A stretch of 9,325 nt of DNA from Acetobacteraceae bacterium (GCA_947462945.1 CANHTE010000023.1:1-9325), one strand, 5' to 3'. Counted from the stretch's first letter, positions 1 through 7,482 are shown. The notes: generated from the letters alone by a model not told the origin. Translations and numbers: made by a program.

Positions 1-1951
1 CGATGATCGCCACCTGCATCGCCTGTTCCTGGAACAGCGGCACGCCCAAGGTCTTCTCCAGCACCGCCTTCAGCGCCTCATTGGGATATTCGACGCGCTC
101 CTTGCCATCGCGGCGCTTGAGATAGGGATGGACCATGTCGCCCTGGATCGGGCCGGGGCGGACGATGGCGACCTGTACGACGAGGTCGTAGAATTTCGCG
201 GGGCGGAGACGCGGCAGCATGTTCATCTGCGCGCGGCTTTCCACCTGGAAGACGCCCAGGCTGTCCGCCCGGCTCAGCATCTCATAGGTGGCGGGGTCGT
301 CCTGCGGGATGTCGGTCAGCGCGGATTTGCCGATGAGCTGGAGGCCCCGGCGGATGCAGCTCAACATGCCCAGGCCCAGCACATCCACCTTCAGCATGCG
401 CAGCGCCTCGATGTCGTCCTTGTCCCATTCGATGGTGTGGCGATCCACCATGGCGGCGCGCGTCACCACACAGAGTTCGGTCAATGGCCCGCGGGTGATG
501 ATGAAGCCGCCGACATGGGTGGCCAGATGGCGCGGGAAATCCAGGATCTCATCGGCCAATTCGCCGGCGAGTTTCAGGCGGGGGTCCTCGGCATCGAGGC
601 CATGTTCGGCGGCGATCTCCTCCCAGGTGGCATCGCCGGCACCCCAGACCGCCTTGGCGAGCGGCGCGGTCACCTCCTCGCCGAGGCCGAGCGCCTTGCC
701 CACCTCGCGGATCGCGCTGCGCTCGCGGAAGCGGATCACGGTGGCGGCGATGGCGGCCCGGTGGCGGCCATAGCGCTGGTAGATGTGCTGGATCACCTCC
801 TCGCGCCGCTCATGTTCGAAATCCACGTCGATATCGGGTGGTTCGTCGCGGGCTTCGCTGATGAAGCGCTCGAACAGCAGATCATGCTTGTCGGGCGGGA
901 CGGCGGTGATGCCGAGGACGTAGCACACCGCCGAATTGGCCGCCGAACCGCGCCCCTGGCAGAGAATGCCGATGCTGCGGGCGTAGCGCACGATCTCATG
1001 CACGGTCAGGAAATAGGGCGCGTAATCCAGCTTGCCGATCAGCGCGATTTCATGCGCGAGCTGCGCCTGCACCTTGGGGGGCACGCCTTGCGGCCATGTC
1101 TCGTGCTGTGCGGCCGCGACGCGGGCTTCCAGGGTTTGCTGGGGCGTCAGGCCTGGATCGAGGATCTCGTCCGGGTATTCATAGGCGAGTTCGCGCAAGG
1201 AGAACCGCGCGACCGAGGCGAGATCCGCCACACGATCCACCGCCGCCGCATGCCCTTCAAAAAGCCGGCGCAACTCGGCCTCGGGCTTGAGGCAGGCCTC
1301 GCCATTGGGCTGGGCGTCGAGGCCGAGTTCCGCCACGGGCCGGCCCAGGCGAATGGCGCTGAGCACATCGGCCAGGCGGCGGCGATGCGCGGCGTGGTAG
1401 CGCACGCCGCCGGCGGCGATGAGGCGGGCGCCCATGGCGGCGAGTGCATCGAGCCGGGCGCGGTCATCCCCGGTGGCGCGATGATGGGCCGCGACCATCA
1501 GCGGCATGGCCAGGTTTTCCCGGAACTCCGCCGCGTCCCGCCTGAGCCGGGTGGCAAAACCGGCATCCGGGTGGCGGGGGGCCACCAGCGCCAGGGCCTG
1601 GCCGGGGGCGGCGGCGAGCAGCGCCTCACGCGTCAGGGGGCATTCGCCCTTGGGTGCTTCCATGCGGGCGGCCGAGAGCATGGAGGTGAGGCGCCCATAG
1701 GCGGCGCGGTCACTCGGCCAGGCCAAGTATTCGGCGCCATCCAGCAAGGTGAGGCGCACGCCCAGCAGATAGCGCATGCCGGCTTGTTCCGCCGCCACCA
1801 TGGCCTGGACGCTGCCGGCAAAGCCCTGCCGGTCCGCCACGCCGATCAGCGAATGGCCGAGGCGCTGGGCGGTCTCGACCAGTTCCCGCGCGTGCGAGGC
1901 GCCCTCCAGGAAGGAGAAGTTGGAGAGGGCCGCCGGTTCGCCGAAGATCAC
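1..1951 (-). CDS. dnaE2: Error-prone DNA polymerase DnaE2 (ImuC), N-terminal ~650 residues, cut by window edge
   Basis: This is the alpha-subunit-like C-family polymerase that carries out translesion synthesis in the SOS mutasome together with ImuA and ImuB. Translating the minus strand gives the PHP-domain start typical of DnaE2 ([10 protein letters not shown] near residue 11). The polymerase core follows, with PDIDVDF at residues 372-378 and KVDVLGL around residue 523. The catalytic aspartates equivalent to E. coli DnaE D401, D403 and D555 appear intact as D373, D375 and D523. Near the window edge come [15 protein letters not shown] and [10 protein letters not shown], both strongly conserved in DnaE2. 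The family is about 1,050-1,100 residues long, so the remaining C-terminal part lies beyond position 1. I chose the GTG at 1951 because its GTGA overlaps the imuB stop by 4 bp, a classic coupling arrangement. The frame stays open further upstream inside imuB, but I saw no better start. No frameshift is visible. Confidence 0.95.
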   Translation of the reverse strand, partial: MIFGEPAALSNFSFLEGASHARELVETAQRLGHSLIGVADRQGFAGSVQAMVAAEQAGMRYLLGVRLTLLDGAEYLAWPSDRAAYGRLTSMLSAARMEAPKGECPLTREALLAAAPGQALALVAPRHPDAGFATRLRRDAAEFRENLAMPLMVAAHHRATGDDRARLDALAAMGARLIAAGGVRYHAAHRRRLADVLSAIRLGRPVAELGLDAQPNGEACLKPEAELRRLFEGHAAAVDRVADLASVARFSLRELAYEYPDEILDPGLTPQQTLEARVAAAQHETWPQGVPPKVQAQLAHEIALIGKLDYAPYFLTVHEIVRYARSIGILCQGRGSAANSAVCYVLGITAVPPDKHDLLFERFISEARDEPPDIDVDFEHERREEVIQHIYQRYGRHRAAIAATVIRFRERSAIREVGKALGLGEEVTAPLAKAVWGAGDATWEEIAAEHGLDAEDPRLKLAGELADEILDFPRHLATHVGGFIITRGPLTELCVVTRAAMVDRHTIEWDKDDIEALRMLKVDVLGLGMLSCIRRGLQLIGKSALTDIPQDDPATYEMLSRADSLGVFQVESRAQMNMLPRLRPAKFYDLVVQVAIVRPGPIQGDMVHPYLKRRDGKERVEYPNEALKAVLEKTLGVPLFQEQAMQVAII

Positions 1952-3312
1952 GACATATACCCGTGCAGGTACCAGCGGTTATCCGGCCCCCCGGGCGCGC
2001 CGCTGCGGCAAACCCACCAGCGTGCGCCGCTTTCGGTCTGCACGGCATAGTAATCGCGTGGGCGGGCCGTGTGGCCTTGCCACCATTCAGGCTCCAGCCG
2101 CTCGGGCCCCATGGCGCGGGTGATGCGATGCGCCTGGCGGCCCAGCCGCAGCAGGGAAGGGGGCGCATCGGGCAGCAGGGCCACCGCTTCCAGTGGCAGG
2201 GGCCGGCGCAGCAGGCGCAAGGGGCGCAGCGAGGGCGCAGAAACAGGGGATGTGAAGGCAATGGGGGCCGCAAAGGCGCTGACCCGGCGGATCGCCCGCT
2301 CCGGCCAATGCGACGCATGCGGGGTGAGGCGCCAGAGCTGGACGCGCTGGCCCAGCCGGTCCAGCAGCGTGGCCAATTCCTCGGGGGCGGTGTCCTCGCC
2401 CGGCAGGCCGGGCTGACGGGGGGTGAGGGGCTCCACCTCGGCGGCGAGGATCAGGCGCTCGAAGCCCAGTTCGGGGCGCAACTCTTCCACGCGGCGGGCC
2501 ATCAGCCGCAGCAGATGTGCCGGTTCGCGGCTGGCCCGGCCGAAACCCTGGCGCAGCTCCTGCCAGGAGCCATCGGCGCGGAAGGCGGTCAGTCGCAAGA
2601 TGCGCGCGCCTTCGCCGGCGGCCAGCAAGCCTTCGCAAAGGGTGGCGATCAGCCCCCCCATGGCGCGTTCCAGCCCGGGCGCGGTGACCAAGGGCGAGAG
2701 GAAATCCCGCGCCGCGACATGGCTGGGCGGCGGGCGGATGGGGGTGAAGGGGGTGATGGCGCCGCGCAGCGCGGCCAGTTCCAGCGCGATGGCCGGGCCG
2801 AAGCGCCGCGCCAGGGGGCCGCGTGGCTGTGCCTCCAGCGCGGCCACCTCGCGCAGGCCCAGGCGGTGCAGCGCCGCGATCATCGGCCCGGGCAGGGCCA
2901 GCGCGCTGACCGGCAGGCGCGCCAGATCCGGCTCGGCCGCCAGCACCTGGGAGGGGAGGCCCGCGCGCAGCAGCGCGGCCAGGGCGGCGGGTGCCGCGCC
3001 CAGCAGCCCGCACGCCGGATGCCCCGCCTTTTCAAAGGCCGTGAGGATGCGGGCCAGAAGGGCCGGCTCCGGCTCGGGCAGGCCGGTGGTTTCGATCAGC
3101 AGCCCCTCCTCGCGCCAGATGCCGACCAAAGGCGAGAAGCGCAGCGCCCAAATGGCGGCCTGCGGGCAGGCCAGGCCCGCGCCATGCAGCATCAGGAAAC
3201 GGCGGGGGCTGGGTGGTGCCTCTGGCGCGGCGGGGGGAAGGGGTGGTGCCACGGGTGGCCCGGCCTCGAAGAGCGGCAGGCGTGGCGTGCGGGCGGCGCG
3301 GCGGCCGGTCAT
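1948..3312 (-). CDS. imuB: ImuB, inactive Y-family polymerase-like mutasome hub, with shortened N-terminal region
   Basis: ImuB is a catalytically dead relative of Y-family polymerases. In the known mutasome it bridges ImuA, DnaE2 and the beta sliding clamp. The 454-residue product has recognisable pieces: RRFLMLH (37-43), the SPLVGIW...LLIETTG segment (60-77, matching the family's SPLV...LLLDITG), [11 protein letters not shown] in the thumb/HhH part, [13 protein letters not shown] in the little-finger part, and a C-terminal RWYLHGYMS that resembles the family ending RWYLHG(L/M)F. About 60-70 residues normally found between the RRYLALWLP-like start and the SPLV segment are missing, and the GAAHLFGGE-like stretch after ITG is also lost. 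Residues 1-36 are instead proline-rich and contain RLPLFE (11-16), which resembles a beta-clamp-binding motif. An in-frame TAA lies five codons before this ATG, so no longer N-terminus exists in this frame. There is no good Shine-Dalgarno close to the start. The gene lies between imuA and dnaE2 on the same strand. Confidence 0.88.
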   Translation of the reverse strand: MTGRRAARTPRLPLFEAGPPVAPPLPPAAPEAPPSPRRFLMLHGAGLACPQAAIWALRFSPLVGIWREEGLLIETTGLPEPEPALLARILTAFEKAGHPACGLLGAAPAALAALLRAGLPSQVLAAEPDLARLPVSALALPGPMIAALHRLGLREVAALEAQPRGPLARRFGPAIALELAALRGAITPFTPIRPPPSHVAARDFLSPLVTAPGLERAMGGLIATLCEGLLAAGEGARILRLTAFRADGSWQELRQGFGRASREPAHLLRLMARRVEELRPELGFERLILAAEVEPLTPRQPGLPGEDTAPEELATLLDRLGQRVQLWRLTPHASHWPERAIRRVSAFAAPIAFTSPVSAPSLRPLRLLRRPLPLEAVALLPDAPPSLLRLGRQAHRITRAMGPERLEPEWWQGHTARPRDYYAVQTESGARWWVCRSGAPGGPDNRWYLHGYMS

Positions 3313-3334
3313 GGGCCAAGCGTTTTATCAAAAG

Positions 3335-3431
3335 GCCTCCAGCGGCTGGGGCCCCATATGCAAAGAAGGGCGACCCCGGACCCCTTTAAATGATCGGGGT
3401 CTGGGGCCTCTCGGCCCCAGCCGCCGGAGGC
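3335..3431. repeat. Nested inverted-repeat (REP-like) element between imuA and imuB
   Basis: Outer arms 3335-3353 and 3413-3431 are reverse complements at 18 of 19 positions. Inner arms 3374-3384 and 3396-3406 match at 10 of 11, around an AT-rich loop at 3385-3395. An alternative perfect 8-bp hairpin, CTGGGGCC-tctc-GGCCCCAG, occupies 3401-3420. The imuA/imuB gap of 130 bp is almost entirely this element. The GCCTCCGGCGGCTGGGGCC wording resembles the intergenic palindromic repeats scattered through many GC-rich proteobacterial genomes. That resemblance is from memory and would need a genome-wide count. It could act as an attenuator or as an RNA-stabilising stem inside the imu transcript. Neither side has the long T-run of a strong intrinsic terminator. 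Confidence 0.7.
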
Positions 3432-3442
3432 ATCTTTCTTCT

Positions 3443-4240
3443 TCATGCCCCACGCACCCGCCGGGCCGACGCGGTCGGGGCCAGCGCGGCCGGGGCCAGC
3501 ACGCGCAATTCGCCGCGCATGGCGTCCCATTCGCCCGCCCAGGCGCCAGGCCGCCCCCCGCGGGCGCGCAGCAGCGCGATCTCCCAGGCGGGCTCGCCCA
3601 GATGGTGGGGTGAGCCGCCTTCGGCCGCGCGGGCCGCCAGGCGCCAGCGGGTCAATGCCGCGGTCGGGCCGGGGCTTTCGTCATCGCCGCGCAGCAACAG
3701 GCCGATGCCGCCCCCCGTCTCGGCCGCCAATTGCAGGCGGCGGGCGGCCGTCAGGTCGGGGGTTGCGTTCATCAGCAGCACGGCGGCGATGGCCGGGCAG
3801 CGCAGCCCTTCCTCCGCCGCCCAGAGCGCATCGGCCGGGCGGGGGGCGCGAATCAGGATCAGGCTGGCGGCGGAAAGGCCAAGCTGGGCCAGGCCGGGCG
3901 GATAGGCATCCGGCTCATTCGCGATCCAGAGGACGGAGCGGCCGGGCAGCGCCGCCTGGGCGCGGGCCAGCAACAGGGCCGAGAAGCCCATGCCGGCCCC
4001 GGGCTCGGCCGCCAGCACCTCATGCAGCCCGGCCAGCGGCAGGCCGCTCCAAGGCAGATGGGCGTCGAGTTCGGGGGCCAGGGGCAAGGTGGCCCGGGCG
4101 GTTTCCAGCCCAGGGTCGAACCGCGCGATGCGCGCCCGAAGCCCGGCCAGCAGGGCAGCGCGGTCCATGGCCGCCGGAGGCGGAGGGGTGGGGCTGGCCA
4201 CGGAGGGGCTGGCCGGGGAGGGGTGAGGAAAAAGGAGCAT
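3443..4240 (-). CDS. imuA: ImuA, RecA/SulA-like mutasome accessory protein
   Basis: ImuA is a RecA-fold-like protein that works with ImuB and DnaE2 in SOS-induced translesion synthesis. The 265-residue reading shows the family layout: an N-terminal helix MDRAALLAGLRARI (25-38), the LPLAGLHEVLA segment, a P-loop-like but lysine-free stretch GAGMGFSALLLARA, a VLWI strand, the LILIRAP segment, and a C-terminal WEIALLRARGGRPGAW block typical of ImuA. The start is uncertain. ATG 4240 lies about 8 nt from the predicted transcription start and has no Shine-Dalgarno, so it would be nearly leaderless. The first 24 residues are a low-complexity Pro/Ser stretch. ATG 4168 (residue 25) begins where family members usually begin but also lacks a clear ribosome site. 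It is the first gene of the cassette, behind a LexA box. The stop is followed by the repeat element rather than directly by imuB. Confidence 0.87.
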   Translation of the reverse strand: MLLFPHPSPASPSVASPTPPPPAAMDRAALLAGLRARIARFDPGLETARATLPLAPELDAHLPWSGLPLAGLHEVLAAEPGAGMGFSALLLARAQAALPGRSVLWIANEPDAYPPGLAQLGLSAASLILIRAPRPADALWAAEEGLRCPAIAAVLLMNATPDLTAARRLQLAAETGGGIGLLLRGDDESPGPTAALTRWRLAARAAEGGSPHHLGEPAWEIALLRARGGRPGAWAGEWDAMRGELRVLAPAALAPTASARRVRGA

Positions 4241-4243
4241 GTT

Positions 4244-4258
4244 GTTCTTGAAATGTTC
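4244..4258 (-). promoter_or_regulatory. LexA operator (SOS box) of the imuA-imuB-dnaE2 cassette
   Basis: The plus strand reads GTTCTTGAAATGTTC, a perfect direct repeat GTTC-N7-GTTC, which is the established LexA recognition motif of alphaproteobacteria. It ends 4 bp from the imuA ATG at 4240 and overlaps the predicted -10 hexamer, so bound LexA would block RNA polymerase. This fits the known LexA/RecA-dependent control of imu cassettes after DNA damage. Confidence 0.92.
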
Positions 4259-4283
4259 TATTCTCTGGGCACGGCAAGGTCAA
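4255..4283 (-). promoter_or_regulatory. Predicted sigma70-type promoter of imuA
   Basis: On the minus strand TTGACC (4283-4278, 5 of 6 to consensus) and TAGAAC (4260-4255, 4 of 6) are separated by exactly 17 bp. The -10 coincides with the upstream half of the LexA box. Transcription would begin near 4248, giving either an almost leaderless mRNA for ATG 4240 or an ~80-nt leader for ATG 4168. Confidence 0.7.
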
Positions 4284-4377
4284 GCTTTCGTCGCGCGCCG
4301 CTCATCCCTTTCACGCCCTGGAATCTTCGCGGAAAGCCTGTGCCCGTCAGCACATTGTTCATCTTCCAGGAGCAACG

Positions 4378-4404
4378 TCCGTTCCCGTTAAACATGCGAA
4401 CGGA
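4378..4404. promoter_or_regulatory. Dyad-symmetric site just upstream of the protease gene
   Basis: TCCGTTC (4378-4384) and GAACGGA (4398-4404) are perfect 7-bp inverted arms separated by 13 bp. The centres of the two arms are about two helical turns apart, which suits a dimeric DNA-binding protein. The right arm includes the GGA that is the only Shine-Dalgarno-like sequence before GTG 4413, so an RNA hairpin could also affect translation. It is not a GTTC-N7-GTTC LexA box. Its function is inferred only from symmetry and position. Confidence 0.35.
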
Positions 4405-4412
4405 ATAATTTT

Positions 4413-5210
4413 GTGGCAAAAAGCCTGAATTCCCTTGCCGCCATGCTCCTGGGATCATGTCTCCTTGCCGGATGCGCTTCCCTGCCGGCCGACCAGGCCG
4501 CCGGCACGCCGGCCGCCCGCGTGGCGCGGGACAGCCTTGCCAGCCTTCAGGCCAGCGGCGTTTCCGTGGGCGCTGCGGTTGCGGTGGATGATCGGCACCT
4601 TCTGACCAATGCCCATGTCCTGCGCCAGGCCAGCGGCCCGGTCACGCTCCGCCGCGCCGATGGGGGGGCGGAAGCCCAGGCTGAACTCGTCGGCACCAGC
4701 ACGCGCATGGACCTCGCCGTGCTGCGGATGCCGGAGGGGTTTCTTCGCCCGGCCGCCATCGCGCCCGATTTGCCCGTGGCGGGTGAGGCCGTCTGGGCCG
4801 TGGGTCCGGAAGGCCTTGGCCGTGCCCTGGCCGAAGGGCGGGTGGCTCGGCCTTATGTGCAGATGCGCGGCTTCGGGCCCGGATTCACCGCAGGACTTGG
4901 CGCCTTGATGGGGTTTTCGGGCGGGCCGGTGGTGGATCGCACAGGCCGCATCATGGGATTGACCACCGCCCTGCCCAATCCCGGCGGCGCGCCCCTGCTG
5001 GCCGCGATGACCGGCCTGGACCTCGCCGGCCTGGCCGAGGGCGCCAGGCGGCAGGTCTTTATCCTCGATATCCGTGAGGCGATGGCCGAGGCGGAGCGGA
5101 TGGGCATCACCCTCACCGCCGCGCCCGATCAGTCGGAGCCGCAGCGCGAAGCCCGCAACCACCCCTGGCGGGAGGCCGCCCGCTGGGCCGCCCTTGCCCC
5201 GATCCGTTGA
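4413..5210 (+). CDS. Trypsin-like serine protease, predicted lipoprotein
   Basis: This 265-residue protein starts with a lipoprotein signal: a hydrophobic segment at residues 8-20 and lipobox LAGC with Cys21. It is therefore probably lipid-anchored in the cell envelope. A chymotrypsin-fold protease domain follows, with all three catalytic residues visible: His68 in LLTNAHVL, Asp100 in MDLAVLRM and Ser169 in GFSGGPVVD. It lacks a PDZ domain, so it resembles a stand-alone trypsin-like peptidase rather than full-length DegP/HtrA. The C-terminal ~60 residues contain a charged helical stretch (DIREAMAEAERM) of no recognised function. I used the GTG at 4413, with a weak GGA upstream. ATG 4443 would keep most of the lipoprotein signal and is an alternative. 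The gene is divergent from imuA across 172 bp. Its substrate is unknown. Confidence 0.87.
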   Translation: MAKSLNSLAAMLLGSCLLAGCASLPADQAAGTPAARVARDSLASLQASGVSVGAAVAVDDRHLLTNAHVLRQASGPVTLRRADGGAEAQAELVGTSTRMDLAVLRMPEGFLRPAAIAPDLPVAGEAVWAVGPEGLGRALAEGRVARPYVQMRGFGPGFTAGLGALMGFSGGPVVDRTGRIMGLTTALPNPGGAPLLAAMTGLDLAGLAEGARRQVFILDIREAMAEAERMGITLTAAPDQSEPQREARNHPWREAARWAALAPIR

Positions 5211-5233
5211 CGTCTGCCCGCTGATCAGCCGCC

Positions 5234-5455
5234 CTAGATGTCCCAGGGCTTGCGGGCCGCCTCCAGCTGGGCGTCCAGCCGGGTCACGCCAATGTCGCGC
5301 AACAGATGCGGGTCCAGCTCATTCAGCTGGCGGCGGGTGTCATAGGCACGCCAGAATCGCGCCAGGGTGGCCAACCAGGTGAAGCCAGGCTTCGCCGCCG
5401 CGAACCGGGCCGGAAGCCGCCGGGCGGAGGGAAGGGGGCTGAACTGGGCCGACAT
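5234..5455 (-). CDS. DUF1127 family small protein
   Basis: This 73-residue protein has the DUF1127 (YjiS-like) domain in its C-terminal half: LARFWRAYDTRRQLNELDPHL then LRDIGVTRLDAQLEAARKPW. The conserved features are the RR pair, the L-x-x-L-D turn and the DIG(V/L)TR motif. I chose ATG 5455 because AAAAGGAA lies at a proper distance upstream. An in-frame ATG further out at 5539 would run through the promoter region and add residues unlike the family. Short DUF1127 proteins in alphaproteobacteria have been linked to RNA binding (CcaF1 of Rhodobacter) and to phosphate or carbon-related regulation in Agrobacterium. Which role applies here cannot be read from sequence. It is divergent from the LysR-type gene, a pairing that suggests control by that regulator. 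Confidence 0.9.
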   Translation of the reverse strand: MSAQFSPLPSARRLPARFAAAKPGFTWLATLARFWRAYDTRRQLNELDPHLLRDIGVTRLDAQLEAARKPWDI

Positions 5456-5519
5456 GGTGCGTTCCTTTTCTGAGTCGTCACCCGTTATCCCAGCCCCAAA
5501 ATTATCATTCAAACGACTA

Positions 5520-5536
5520 ATCTTGACGGTCAAGAT
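5520..5536. promoter_or_regulatory. Perfect palindrome, candidate LysR-type regulator operator 1
   Basis: ATCTTGACGGTCAAGAT is a perfect inverted repeat with 8-bp arms around a central G. It has an ATC...GAT frame like LysR-type regulator sites, although the spacing is N11. It lies 21 bp before the LysR ATG and 64 bp before the DUF1127 ATG, placing it where an autoregulating divergent regulator would bind. The TTGACG within it may also serve as the -35 of the LysR gene. Confidence 0.55.
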
Positions 5537-5549
5537 CAATTATTATGAT
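5535..5549 (+). promoter_or_regulatory. Candidate LysR-type box 2 (ATC-N9-GAT, T-N11-A) and -10 of the LysR gene
   Basis: ATCAATTATTATGAT fits the LysR-type consensus T-N11-A within ATC-N9-GAT exactly. It joins the palindrome at 5520-5536 with a 2-base overlap, giving two contiguous sites. TATGAT at 5544-5549 can act as a -10, paired with TTGACG at 5523-5528 (15-bp spacer, shorter than ideal). Transcription would then begin within a few bases of ATG 5558, making the mRNA leaderless or nearly so. No Shine-Dalgarno is visible before that ATG. Confidence 0.5.
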
Positions 5550-5557
5550 GTAGCCCC

Positions 5558-6421
5558 ATGAGCCTCCCCGCCGGCCTCGATCCCGAATTGCTGCGCAGCT
5601 TCGTCCTCATCGCCGAGGGTGAGAGCGTGACGCGCACAGCCGAGCGCATCGGCCGCACCCAATCCGCCGTCTCCATGCAGATGCGACGGCTGGAGGAGGT
5701 GCTGGGCGAGGGATTGCTGCGCCGCGGCCACCGGGGCCTGGAGCCGACCCCCAAGGGCGCCTGGCTGCTGGAACGCGCCCGCACCCTGCTGGCCCTGAAC
5801 GAGGAGATCATCACCACCTTCCGCGCCCCCGCGCTCACCGGCCAGGTGCGGCTGGGCAGCCCGGATGACTATGCGTTGCAATGGCTGCCCGGCATCCTCG
5901 CCCGCTTCGCCCGCACCCATCCGGGGATTGAGGTGGACGTGCTTTGCATGAGCTCGGGCGAATTGGCCCGGCGCTTGGCGCATGGACATATTGACCTTGC
6001 CTTGCTGACGGAGGGGCAAGGAGCGGATGGCGAGGAGGTCTGGCGCGGCCCGCTGCGCTGGGTCGGGCCGCAGGGGAGCACGCTGCACAAGCGCGACCCG
6101 CTGCCGCTGGCCGCAGCCCATCCCGGCTGCACCTGGCGCCGCGCCGCGCTCGAGGCGCTGGGCCGCCAGGGGCGGCGGGTGCGGGTCAGCTACAACAGCA
6201 CCACCCAATCCGGCTGCTTCGCCGTGGCGCTGGCGGGGCTCGCGCTCACCATTTCGACGCCGGCGCGCCTGCCGCCCGGCCTGGCCTGGATGGGCGAGGC
6301 CGAGGGCCTGCCGGAACTGGCCCAGATGGGCATCCTGCTAGCCATGGGCGATGCGCCGCTTGGCCCCGGCGGTACGGCCCTGGTTGAGGCGATCCGCGAG
6401 GGCTTCGCACAAGCCCCTTGA
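5558..6421 (+). CDS. LysR-family transcriptional regulator
   Basis: This 287-residue protein is a DNA-binding regulator of the LysR type, close to the usual ~300 residues. The N-terminal winged helix-turn-helix is clear: LLRSFVLIAEGESVTRTAER leads into the recognition part IGRTQSAVSMQMRRLEEVLG (31-50), followed by the wing LLRRGHRGLEPTPKG. The effector-binding region begins near residue 94 (TGQVRLGSPDDYALQWLP) and shows the LARRLAHGHIDLALL strand-helix pattern of the type 2 periplasmic-binding-protein fold. The gene is divergent from the DUF1127 gene, with candidate operators between them. It is followed after 56 bp by two Bug-type receptor genes on the same strand, with no terminator in between, so read-through is possible. 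Likely targets are the divergent gene, its own promoter and perhaps the receptors. The inducer cannot be deduced. Confidence 0.93.
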   Translation: MSLPAGLDPELLRSFVLIAEGESVTRTAERIGRTQSAVSMQMRRLEEVLGEGLLRRGHRGLEPTPKGAWLLERARTLLALNEEIITTFRAPALTGQVRLGSPDDYALQWLPGILARFARTHPGIEVDVLCMSSGELARRLAHGHIDLALLTEGQGADGEEVWRGPLRWVGPQGSTLHKRDPLPLAAAHPGCTWRRAALEALGRQGRRVRVSYNSTTQSGCFAVALAGLALTISTPARLPPGLAWMGEAEGLPELAQMGILLAMGDAPLGPGGTALVEAIREGFAQAP

Positions 6422-6477
6422 GGCGGCGCGGCGGCGTGTGGTTTTCTCCCTGCAATCAAATCCGGGAAACTCCAGAG

Positions 6478-7443
6478 ATGCGCCGCCGCACCGCCCTTGG
6501 TTCCATGCTCGCAACACCGGCCCTGGCCACGGGGGCCTGGGCGCAGGCCTGGCCGGAGCGGCCGGTGCGCATCATCATCCCCTTCCCGCCCGGTGGCTCG
6601 AACGACACCGTGGCGCGCATCCTGCAACCCCGCCTGCAGGAGATCCTGGGCCGGCCGGTGGTGGTGGATAATCGCGCCGGCGCCTCGGGTTCGGTGGCCT
6701 CGACCGAGACGGCGCGGGCCCAGCCCGACGGCCACACCTGGATGCTGGCCAATGACACGCTGGCCGGTAATGAAACCCTGATGAGCCTGCCTTATCGCGT
6801 GATGGAGGCTTTCACCTTCTGCTCGCTGCTGGGCACCTGCCCCTATGCGCTGACGGCGCACCCTTCCACGCCGTTGCGCAATCTGACCCAGATGATCGAG
6901 GCGGCGAAGGCGCGACCGGATACGCTGAGCTATGCGACGACGGGCGTGGGCTCGCTGGCCCATGTGGCGACGGTGCTGTTGCAGCAGCGGGGCGGGTTCC
7001 GCATCAGCCATGTGCCTTACCGTGGCGGCGGACCGGCCCTGCAGGATGCGCTGGCTGGCCACGTGCCACTCTTCATGTCGAATATCGTGATCATTCTCAG
7101 CCACATGCGGGAAGGGCGGCTGCTGCCCCTCGGCGTGTCCTCGGCCCAGCCAAGCCGCTTCCTGCCCCAGGTGCCGACCTTCGCCTCCCAGGGATTCCCA
7201 GGATTCGAGGCCTTGACCTATTGGGTGATGGTGGGGCCCGCGGGCATTCCCCCGGCCATCAATGCGCGCATGCAGGCGGCTTTGCGCCAGGTTCTGGGCG
7301 AGGCGCCGGTGCAGGCCCGCATGGCCGAGCAAGGCGCCGAGATCGTCGCCAGCACCCCCGCCGAGACCGAGGCCTTCATCCGCAACGAGATCACCAAATG
7401 GGGCGAGGTGATCCGCGCCAACAATATCCGCGCGGAGAGCTGA
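6478..7443 (+). CDS. Bug/TctC-type periplasmic tricarboxylate transporter receptor, copy 1
   Basis: This is a 321-residue substrate-binding protein of the Bug family, the extracytoplasmic receptors of tripartite tricarboxylate transporters that bind small carboxylates and related compounds. From ATG 6478 there is a signal peptide, MRRRTALGSM through WAQ, with likely cleavage after residue 23 and a twin-arginine-like start. The mature protein begins WPERPVRIIIPFPPGGSNDT with the family PPGG-x-x-D motif (37-43). NRAGASGS, the YATTGVGSLAHVA strand, HVPYRGGGPALQDALAGHVP (178 onward) and the closing helical region follow. Upstream TTG codons would extend the frame to 6418 but would add residues in front of the signal peptide and overlap the LysR stop. 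The ribosome site is weak (GGGAA). The gene has a close paralog 76 bp downstream. No TctA- or TctB-like membrane gene lies in the window, so it may be an orphan receptor. The ligand is unknown. Confidence 0.93.
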   Translation: MRRRTALGSMLATPALATGAWAQAWPERPVRIIIPFPPGGSNDTVARILQPRLQEILGRPVVVDNRAGASGSVASTETARAQPDGHTWMLANDTLAGNETLMSLPYRVMEAFTFCSLLGTCPYALTAHPSTPLRNLTQMIEAAKARPDTLSYATTGVGSLAHVATVLLQQRGGFRISHVPYRGGGPALQDALAGHVPLFMSNIVIILSHMREGRLLPLGVSSAQPSRFLPQVPTFASQGFPGFEALTYWVMVGPAGIPPAINARMQAALRQVLGEAPVQARMAEQGAEIVASTPAETEAFIRNEITKWGEVIRANNIRAES

Positions 7444-7482
7444 GCAGGCTTGCCAACCCCGCCGCCTTCCGTGCATTTGCGG

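Noticed and set aside
128..2050. 640-codon plus-strand open frame
   Set aside because: It lies antisense to dnaE2, whose catalytic motifs are intact. Its protein is low-complexity (His/Gly/Ala-rich) and resembles no family, as expected of a high-GC shadow frame.
1963..3393. 476-codon plus-strand open frame
   Set aside because: It is antisense to imuB and rich in Gln/Arg/Gly repeats with no motif. It runs into the repeat element and is a shadow.
4357..4371. Possible second LexA box facing the protease gene
   Set aside because: GTTC at 4357-4360 is followed seven bases later by AGGA instead of GTTC, so the motif is absent.
5456..5539. N-terminal extension of the DUF1127 protein to ATG 5539
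   Set aside because: The extra 28 residues translate the promoter/operator region, while ATG 5455 has a proper Shine-Dalgarno.
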